Origin: Gaiellasilicea sp963829845
GTDB lineage: Bacteria > Actinomycetota > Thermoleophilia > Gaiellales > Gaiellaceae
NCBI GenBank assembly: GCA_963829845.1
Contig: CAWHKD010000020.1
Location: 48,762-112,761 of the forward strand
Reading direction: 5' to 3'
Length of the DNA stretch: 64,000 nt
Shown: positions 58,290-64,000 of the stretch, piece by piece
How positions within the stretch are numbered: the stretch's first letter is position 1
How the letters are laid out: every line of letters starts with the position of its first letter
Made by a program: the position numbers and the translations under genes
The notes under the pieces: model-generated
Databases searched by the model: none
The model's input: only the letters and a program-made list of their open reading frames with translations
Told to the model about the DNA's origin: nothing

Positions 58290-59369
58290 ATGCGGGTTGG
58301 GGTCGTGGGACTCGGCTGGGCGGCGCGCGCGTTCCACGTGCCTGCGCTGACAGCGCTTCCCTCGGTGCAGCTCGTCGGCGGCGCGGACAGCGACGAGGCT
58401 CAGCGCGCGTCGTGGGAGACGGAAACGGGGCTGCCGTCGTTTGCTTCGTTCGACGAGCTCCTCGAACGCGGCCGGCCGGATGCTGTCGTGATCGCAACCC
58501 CGCCCCAATCGCACGCCGACCTCTGCATCAGTGCCCTTCAGGCGGGGCTCCACGTGATCTGCGAAAAGCCCTTCGTGGCCAGCGTGGCTGAGGCCGATCA
58601 AGTACTGGCCGCCGCGGCTGCCGCCGGCAAGCAGGTGGCCGTCAACCACGAGTTCCGCGAGATGCCGATCTACCGCGCATTGCACGATCAGATCGGGAAA
58701 CCCGGGGTGGGCAGGCTCGTCTTTTGCCAGATCTGGCAGTTGATGGACCTGGCGCCGTGGGATGAGCCGGTGCCGTGGCGAGCGTCGATGCCCAATCGGA
58801 CCCTCTTCGAGGGAGGAGTCCACTTGGTCGACCTGCTGACGCTGCTTTTCGGGGAGAAGCCGACTGCCGTGTACGCGCGCCACTCGACCGGCCTCGAACG
58901 GGAGCGGAAGGCCGACGCCATCCATCTGGTCACGTTCGAGTTCTCCGGGGGTCGCCTCGCCCAGCTCACGATCGACCGCCTGTGCAAGGCCGGGACCCGC
59001 TACGTCGAAGTTCGCGCCGACTGCGAGCACGCGTCGCTGCGGGCGTCGCACGGCGGCCGGGCGCTGCTGCAGCTGGGCAAGAAGCGCGCCGAGAAGACCG
59101 GTCTCCGCATCGACTTCGGCCAAGGCGGCCTCGCCTGGCTCGAGCGAGGCCTGTCCCGAAAGCCCTTCGCCCGGAGCCCACGCGACTCGGCGATGCACGC
59201 GACCCGTGAGCTGTCCCGCGGGATCATCGCTGCGTTCGAGGCAGGCGAGGAGCCGCCGTCGAGCGGCCGAGAGGCACGCGAAGTGCTCGAAGTGATCGAG
59301 GCGGCCTACCTCTCGGCGAGCTCCGGAGCGCGGATCGAGCTCGCACCCGCGCTCGCAGCCGTCAGCTGA
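58290..59369 (+). CDS. Gfo/Idh/MocA family oxidoreductase
   Basis: The intact 359-residue NAD(P)-dependent sugar dehydrogenase has RVGVVGLGWAARAFHVPAL (Rossmann G-x-G-x2-A), DAVVIATPPQSHADLCISAL, HVICEKPFVASVAEADQVLA with the catalytic-site EKP, and NHEFREMPIYRALHDQI. The FEGGVHLVDLLTLLFGEKPT segment has the conserved GxHxxD-type motif. It may form a 3-keto sugar or inositol. It is convergent with the C-methyltransferase gene, whose stop lies within the last codons. Confidence 0.9.
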   Translation: MRVGVVGLGWAARAFHVPALTALPSVQLVGGADSDEAQRASWETETGLPSFASFDELLERGRPDAVVIATPPQSHADLCISALQAGLHVICEKPFVASVAEADQVLAAAAAAGKQVAVNHEFREMPIYRALHDQIGKPGVGRLVFCQIWQLMDLAPWDEPVPWRASMPNRTLFEGGVHLVDLLTLLFGEKPTAVYARHSTGLERERKADAIHLVTFEFSGGRLAQLTIDRLCKAGTRYVEVRADCEHASLRASHGGRALLQLGKKRAEKTGLRIDFGQGGLAWLERGLSRKPFARSPRDSAMHATRELSRGIIAAFEAGEEPPSSGREAREVLEVIEAAYLSASSGARIELAPALAAVS

Positions 59370-60587
59370 GGATTCTCGGCTCCGGGATCGGGACGATGAA
59401 CCGTCCGCCGCGGCTCAGATACTCCGCCTGTTGGCGCGCGATCTCCTCGGCGAAGTTCCAGGCGATCACGAGCACGTAGTCCGGATCGTCCTCGGCGAGC
59501 CGCAGCGCGCCCTTCGACCGGGATGTGCATTCCGGGTGAGTAGAGACCCTGCTTCAGCGGGTTTCGGTCGACGATGTAGTCGAGCGTCTCCGTGCCGATC
59601 CCGTAGTAGTTGAGCAGCGTGTTGCCCCGGGCCGACGCGCCGTAGCCGACGATCCGCTTCCCGTCCGCCTTCAGCTCGGCGAGGATCTGCAGCAGCTCGG
59701 CCCGGATGCGCTCGACCCGTTCCCGGAAGGCGTCGTACGTGGCCTCGACGAACAGGCCCCGGCGGGCTTCCTCGTCCAGCCACTCGCGGACGACGGGCGC
59801 CGGGGTCGCGCCGTTCCTCGCGCGGCGGCGCGAAGACTCGGATCGAGCCGCCGTGGATGTCGAGCCGCTCGACGTCGAAGACCTCGAGTCCGAAGAGGCG
59901 GAAGTGGTCGACGAAGGATTTCACTGTGTGCTGCGAGACGTGCTCGTGGTAGACGCCGTCGAACTCGTTCTGCTCGACGAGCTCGAGTGCATGAGGAACC
60001 TCGACGACGAACACGCCGTCGTCGTCGAGCAGGAGCGTCACACCCAGCGTGAACGGGTCGAGATCGCCGATGTGATGGAACGTGTTGGTCGAGACGACGA
60101 CCTTCGCCGGGCCGTGTTCCTCGCGGATCTGACGGGCCAGCTCGGGCGTGAAGTACTCGGTGACGACCTCGAGGCCCTTCTGGCGCGCAAGCTCGGCGAT
60201 GTTCCTCGCAGGGTCGATCCCGAGGGTCCGGGCGCCCGCTGCGTGGAGGAACGAGAGGAAGAGCCCGTCATTGCAGCCGATGTCGACCGTGAGCGCATCC
60301 GGCGTGCCGAGGAACCGTTTCTCGAGGCTGCCCGCCAGGCCGGCGAAGTGCCCGTGCATCGCCTCGGCAGCCGACGGGATGTAGACGTAGTGGCGGAAAT
60401 ACTCGGCAGGAACCTGATCGGCGACCTGGATCAGCCCGCAGTCGAGGCAGACGTGAACGTCAAGCGGGAAGAGGGCTTCCGACTCGCTGAGCTGCTCCTC
60501 GCGGAGAAAGCCGTTCGCAAGCGGGTGGTCGCCCAGCGGGAGGAAGAGGTAGAGACGGTCGCTCTTGCAGGTCCGACAGGTTGTCAT
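59362..60587 (-). CDS. NDP-sugar C-methyltransferase (TylCIII-like, frameshifted)
   Basis: ATG 60587. The N-terminal zinc-binding domain has CRTCKSDRLYLFLPLGDHPL, later VCLDCGLIQVADQVPAEYF. The SAM domain reads TVDIGCNDGLFLSFLHAAGA and VVSTNTFHHIGDLDPF, then VYHEHVSQHTVKSFVDHF and LDIHGGSIRVFA. A frame change near 59815 passes into RVERIRAELLQILAELKADG and RIVGYGASARGNTLLNYYGI, the C-terminal Methyltransf_14-like domain. A further change near 59520 gives the end GRFIVPIPEPRILS. This three-domain order is that of C-methyltransferases that add a branch methyl to a keto-deoxysugar. Confidence 0.86.
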
Positions 60588-61558
60588 CGAAACAGCTCCT
60601 CGTTTCGTTGTTCGTACGCCGCGGGCCGCTGAAGGCGGGCGAGCCACCATTCCGTGGCATCCCGCAGCCGCTCCTCGAGCGAGTGCTCGGGTTGCCAGCC
60701 GAGTACGCGCTGTGCGCGTGCCGGATCCGCGACGAGGGACGGAAGATCCTGATCCGGCGTCTCGCCGGCGCCGAAGCGGATGAGCTTCGGATCTCCGGCG
60801 ACCGCTGCGATCGCGAGCGCGTAGGCGCGCACGGTTGTCGCCCGTCCGGAGCCGACGTGGTAGAGCGCCCCACACACGCTCACCGGCGCACCGAGAGCCT
60901 GCACGAAGGCTTCCGCGATGTCGTCGACGTCGTTGAAGTCGCGCACCTGATCGCCGTGGGAGACATCGGCCGGCTCACCGCGCGAGAGGCGGGAAACCAG
61001 GTACGGGAGCAAGCGCGACGGCTTCTCGTAGCGCCCGAAGATGTTGAAGAGGCGGAGGTTGATCCAGCCGACTCCGCTCTGTTCGCCGAGGCTTTGGAGC
61101 AGCCCGTCCTCCTCGGCCTTGTGAAGTGCGTACGGGGACCGCGGATCGACGGCAGCGCTCTCGTCAAGCCCCACCCCGGGTTCGAGCACCCAGGCGCTGC
61201 CCGCATGGACGACACGCTCGCCGCCGAGTGCCGCCAGCTCCGCGAACAGCGTTGCGAGCGGCGCATGACCAACGGCCTTGCCGGAGTACACCTCCCCGCT
61301 CAGCGCCGTATTGACGACGGCGCGGGGACGCACCCGCCGAAGAACTTCGCGCACTTCCCCGCCGTCGTACACGTCGGCCCGCTCGATCTCCCAGTGATCG
61401 CCGGGCCTCAGCACCTGGAGCCGTGCTGGAGAGCCGCCCGGCCGCAGAAGTGCAACCACGCGCTCGACCGCGCTGCCGTCCCAGAGCTCGCCGCCTCCTC
61501 GGACGAGGCGGCGGACCACCGCGGAGCCGACGAAGCCGCCTGCACCCGTGACGAGCAC
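60584..61558 (-). CDS. NAD-dependent epimerase/dehydratase
   Basis: The intact 324-residue extended SDR from GTG 61558 has VLVTGAGGFVGSAVVRRLV, VNTALSGEVYSGKAVGH, VVHAGSAWVLEPGVG, RSPYALHKAEEDGLLQSLG (Y-x3-K), RLFNIFGRYEKPSRLLPYLV and QVRDFNDVDDIAEAFVQAL. It lies between the cupin and C-methyltransferase genes and overlaps the latter by four bases. It is probably the 4-ketoreductase that finishes the C-methylated sugar, as in other branched-sugar pathways; this role is inferred from position. Confidence 0.9.
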   Translation of the reverse strand: MLVTGAGGFVGSAVVRRLVRGGGELWDGSAVERVVALLRPGGSPARLQVLRPGDHWEIERADVYDGGEVREVLRRVRPRAVVNTALSGEVYSGKAVGHAPLATLFAELAALGGERVVHAGSAWVLEPGVGLDESAAVDPRSPYALHKAEEDGLLQSLGEQSGVGWINLRLFNIFGRYEKPSRLLPYLVSRLSRGEPADVSHGDQVRDFNDVDDIAEAFVQALGAPVSVCGALYHVGSGRATTVRAYALAIAAVAGDPKLIRFGAGETPDQDLPSLVADPARAQRVLGWQPEHSLEERLRDATEWWLARLQRPAAYEQRNEELFR

Positions 61559-61563
61559 GGTGC

Positions 61564-62010
61564 TCAGGAGACCGCCCAGGTGTACGGGATCGACGGATCG
61601 TCGGCGTCCAGCCGCTCGAGCTCCGACGGGTCGCTCGGCTCGGTCGCGCAGTTCGCCAGGATGGAGACCGGCTCGCCGACACCCTGGAACCCATGCCAGA
61701 CGCCGGGAGGGATCACGACGAGCGCGTACTCATGGTCGGGCGAGATGTGGAGCTCCATCGTTCGGTCGCGGGTCGGCGAACCGTCGCGCCCGTCATGGAG
61801 CACGACCTTGATCTGGCCGTGGACGCACGCGTAATTGGCGTCCATGCGCCGGTGGTTCTTCCATGCCTTGACAACGCCGGAATAGACCGTCGAGAAGTAG
61901 ATCTCACCGAAGCGGACGAAATACGGATCGGTCTCCTTCAGCATCAGCAGGACCGAGCCCCGCTCGTCGACGAAACGCTGCAGCGGGACGACGTGAACGC
62001 CTTCGATCAT
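61564..62010 (-). CDS. RmlC-like cupin (dTDP-4-dehydrorhamnose 3,5-epimerase family)
   Basis: The intact 148-residue single-domain cupin has GVHVVPLQRFVDERGSVLLM, FVRFGEIYFSTVYSGVVKAW, KNHRRMDANYACVHGQIKVV and YALVVIPPGVWHGFQGVGEP. It is shorter than true RmlC (about 180 residues) but keeps the W-K-x-H and P-P-G-V-W-H-G-F motifs. It is likely a 5- or 3,5-epimerase acting on the keto sugar before or after C-methylation. It overlaps the GT4 stop upstream (ATGA) and lies five bases from the epimerase gene. Confidence 0.88.
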   Translation of the reverse strand: MIEGVHVVPLQRFVDERGSVLLMLKETDPYFVRFGEIYFSTVYSGVVKAWKNHRRMDANYACVHGQIKVVLHDGRDGSPTRDRTMELHISPDHEYALVVIPPGVWHGFQGVGEPVSILANCATEPSDPSELERLDADDPSIPYTWAVS

Positions 62011-63125
62011 GCTCCGCCGACCCGGCGCATCACGTCGAGCGTGCCACGGGCCGTGCTGTCGAGCCGAAACAACTCGGCACGCTCGATCGACTTCGTGCCC
62101 ATCTCGGCGCGCAACGCCGGGTCGGTGAGCACGCGACGAATCGCCACCTCCAGCAGATCCGGCGTCGGTGCGTCGACGGTGACCGCGGCGTCGGCGACGA
62201 TCTCGGCGACGGCGCCGCGCCCGACCGTGATCACCGGGATCCCACACGCCATCGCCTCGACGATGGTCAGCGAAAACCCCTCAGCGGCGGTCGGGTGGAC
62301 GAACAGGTCTGCGCCGCTGTAGACGGGCAGGATCTCCTCGTGCCGCTCGATCCGCCCGTCGGTCTGGACGACGCTGTCGGCGATGCCCAAACGCTCGACC
62401 AGCTCGTCGAGTGGGATCTCGAGTACGTTCGGCCCGAAGAGGAGCAGCTTGTGCGGGATGCCTTCGCTGTGCTTGACGCGCGCGAACGCCTCGATCAGCG
62501 CGGGGATGTTCCGCCGCTGCGAGAGCTTGCCGACGAAGAGGACATATGGAACGTCCTCGCCGAGGTAGCGCAGCCGCGTCTCCGCCAGCAGGCCCTCGTC
62601 CTCGACCGGCGCGAACGACCGCGGAGCTCCTTCGGGCACGATCGTGATCTTCTCGGGTGCGACGCCGTAGAGGTCCTCGACGTGCTTCTTCGTCGTCTGC
62701 GACGGGACGATCACGGCGTCGGAGCGGCGGGCGCAGAGCTTGTTCCGCTGCCGATACGTGAGGTGGTACGACCACGGATGGGTGCCGGACTCAGCCTCGT
62801 TGACGCTGTGGGTGGCGACGACCAGCTTGCCGCGATAGTGCAGCGGCACGGTGTAGCTCGGGCAGAAGAGGACGTCCGTCTCGCGCCAGTGACGCGCGAG
62901 CACGAGATGCTCCCACAGCACACCATTGTGCCGAGAGGGCAGGTGGCGCACCTGGAATGCGTCGGAGAGATCCAACTCGCCCTTGTCGAACGCCTCCCGC
63001 ACGAAGACGACCACCTGATCGTCGGCTTGCAGCATCGAGTCCCAGTCCTTGAGCAGGTACTCGATGTATCGCCCGATCCCGAGCCGCTGGCCGGAGAGTC
63101 GCAGGGCGTTGACGCCGAATCTCAT
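62007..63125 (-). CDS. GT4 family glycosyltransferase
   Basis: The intact 372-residue retaining GT-B enzyme has MRFGVNALRLSGQRLGIGRY, DVLFCPSYTVPLHYRGKLVV, VAPEKITIVPEGAPRSFAPV, YVLFVGKLSQRRNIPALIEA and SGADLFVHPTAAEGFSLTIV followed by EAMACGIPVIT (E-x7-E). ATG 63125 fits the family start; a longer frame exists. It is the first gene of the operon GT4, cupin, epimerase, C-methyltransferase, so it is the best candidate to transfer the branched sugar made by those enzymes. Confidence 0.92.
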   Translation of the reverse strand: MRFGVNALRLSGQRLGIGRYIEYLLKDWDSMLQADDQVVVFVREAFDKGELDLSDAFQVRHLPSRHNGVLWEHLVLARHWRETDVLFCPSYTVPLHYRGKLVVATHSVNEAESGTHPWSYHLTYRQRNKLCARRSDAVIVPSQTTKKHVEDLYGVAPEKITIVPEGAPRSFAPVEDEGLLAETRLRYLGEDVPYVLFVGKLSQRRNIPALIEAFARVKHSEGIPHKLLLFGPNVLEIPLDELVERLGIADSVVQTDGRIERHEEILPVYSGADLFVHPTAAEGFSLTIVEAMACGIPVITVGRGAVAEIVADAAVTVDAPTPDLLEVAIRRVLTDPALRAEMGTKSIERAELFRLDSTARGTLDVMRRVGGA

Positions 63126-63198
63126 GTCGCCTCGGTAGAGCTTCGCTCGCCGCACCACGCGACACTCGGGTGGAAGACGACACTGCGCGGCAGGGGCA

Positions 63199-63918
63199 TC
63201 ACGTTGGATTCCTGCCCACGAGCCAGTACGCAGAGCTGTCTATTGGATAGGTCGCAACGTCCACCAGCCCGTGGTGCTCGGCGCGCGCGCGGGCGTTCCG
63301 GGGTTCCATCGAGGCGCCGACCCACGTGTCGATGTCACCGGGCACGGGTCGACGGGTCAGGAGTCGCTGAAGAGCGGGCAATCGACGGCTCACGCGGTCT
63401 TTCAGCGACCGGCTCGCCAACAACTGGATCTGACAGCACCCGCCAGGCGCGAGAACCCGGGGGATCTCGGCGAAGTAACCTTCGATCACTGACGCGTCCG
63501 GCAAGTGGTGGAAGACGAGGTACGAAAAGCAGTAGTCAACCGAGCCGTCGTCCACGCCGGTCAACGACTCGCCGTCCCCGAGCAGAAAGCGTGCCCGTTC
63601 GAAGGGACAGAGCTCGCGACCGAGCTTCACCATCTCAGGAGAGACATCGATTCCCCACACCTCCGCGAACGCCTCGCCGAACCCGAGAAACATGCGCCCC
63701 GCGCCGCAACCGATCTCGAGGATCCGTCGGCCCGAGGGGTCGAAACCCAGACGTTCAAGCGCCGGGTCGAGAAGCTTGCGCGCCTCGATGCGCCCTTCCT
63801 CGAAGAAGGCGTCGGGCTCCCAGCTCGGGCGTCGTGTGTCGATGTAGTGCAGCGCGTTCTCCGCCGCTCGTTCATCCCAGTCCTGTCGCATCCTCGACGC
63901 CGAATTCCCTCGTGTCAT
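63199..63918 (-). CDS. SAM-dependent methyltransferase
   Basis: The intact 239-residue class I methyltransferase has a good ribosome binding site (GGAGAAG) about seven bases before ATG 63918. Motifs: MRQDWDERAAENALHYID, RRILEIGCGAGRMFLGFGEA (motif I), VWGIDVSPEMVKLGRELCPF, GVDDGSVDYCFSYLVFHHLP and IPRVLAPGGCCQIQLLAS. Its substrate is unknown; it is upstream of the GT4 operon and probably co-transcribed. The remaining 82 bases of the window after its start hold no recognisable gene. Confidence 0.9.
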   Translation of the reverse strand: MTRGNSASRMRQDWDERAAENALHYIDTRRPSWEPDAFFEEGRIEARKLLDPALERLGFDPSGRRILEIGCGAGRMFLGFGEAFAEVWGIDVSPEMVKLGRELCPFERARFLLGDGESLTGVDDGSVDYCFSYLVFHHLPDASVIEGYFAEIPRVLAPGGCCQIQLLASRSLKDRVSRRLPALQRLLTRRPVPGDIDTWVGASMEPRNARARAEHHGLVDVATYPIDSSAYWLVGRNPT

Positions 63919-64000
63919 CCGCGCACTTCTCCCTTCGTTGCCGTAGCGACGGCGGTGAGGCCAGTGCCGCGCTTCGAGGTGGCTTGGTCGATGACTTCGA

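Overview
The window looks like chromosomal DNA from a high-GC, Gram-positive-type actinobacterium, most plausibly class Thermoleophilia (Gaiellales or Solirubrobacterales relatives). The grounds are the strong G+C bias, frequent GTG and TTG starts, many leaderless-type promoters (a TANNNT hexamer about six bases before the start codon), and secreted NHL/Ig-like/LamG repeat proteins of a style I associate with that class. The taxonomic call is inference. No rRNA, tRNA, CRISPR array or transposase was seen.

Layout. 0.3-4.8 kb is a housekeeping block: an orphan LuxR-type regulator with a degenerate receiver, recR, the lysC-asd pair and a secreted metallophosphoesterase. 4.8-8.3 kb holds a sugar acyltransferase and sugar aminotransferase pair, a secreted protein and a metallo-beta-lactamase-fold hydrolase. 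8.6-13.9 kb has a polytopic GT-C-like protein and a large secreted protein with six fibronectin type III modules and a beta-helix. 13.9-15.3 kb is a gene graveyard. 15.3-43.7 kb is a polysaccharide locus: glycosyltransferases, two Wzx-like flippases, an O-antigen ligase/polymerase, a Wzz-like protein, an epimerase, a fucosyltransferase, an FkbM methyltransferase and two asparagine-synthase-like genes. Inside it, two near-identical methyltransferase genes face each other as inverted repeats around a compact unit (DUF354, an unrecognised helical protein, AsnB, GT2). 43.7-49.3 kb has a lipoprotein and a giant secreted repeat protein ending in three nearly identical 864-bp repeats. 49.5-63.9 kb is a second sugar block: methyltransferases, epimerases, a four-gene CDP-3,6-dideoxyhexose operon (deacetylase, rfbF, rfbG, rfbH), a GT2, a Gfo/Idh/MocA oxidoreductase, a C-methyltransferase, a cupin epimerase and a GT4.

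Together the genes describe nucleotide-sugar synthesis, repeat-unit assembly, flipping, polymerisation and length control for a surface polysaccharide that probably carries deoxy-, C-methyl and fucosyl or rhamnosyl sugars, next to large secreted adhesin-like proteins.

Caution: more than twenty genes are broken by single-base frame changes after which the protein family simply continues in another frame. I give these as composite genes spanning all frames. The pattern fits indel errors in the sequence better than mass pseudogenisation, but 13.9-15.3 kb and 50.26-50.54 kb look truly decayed.
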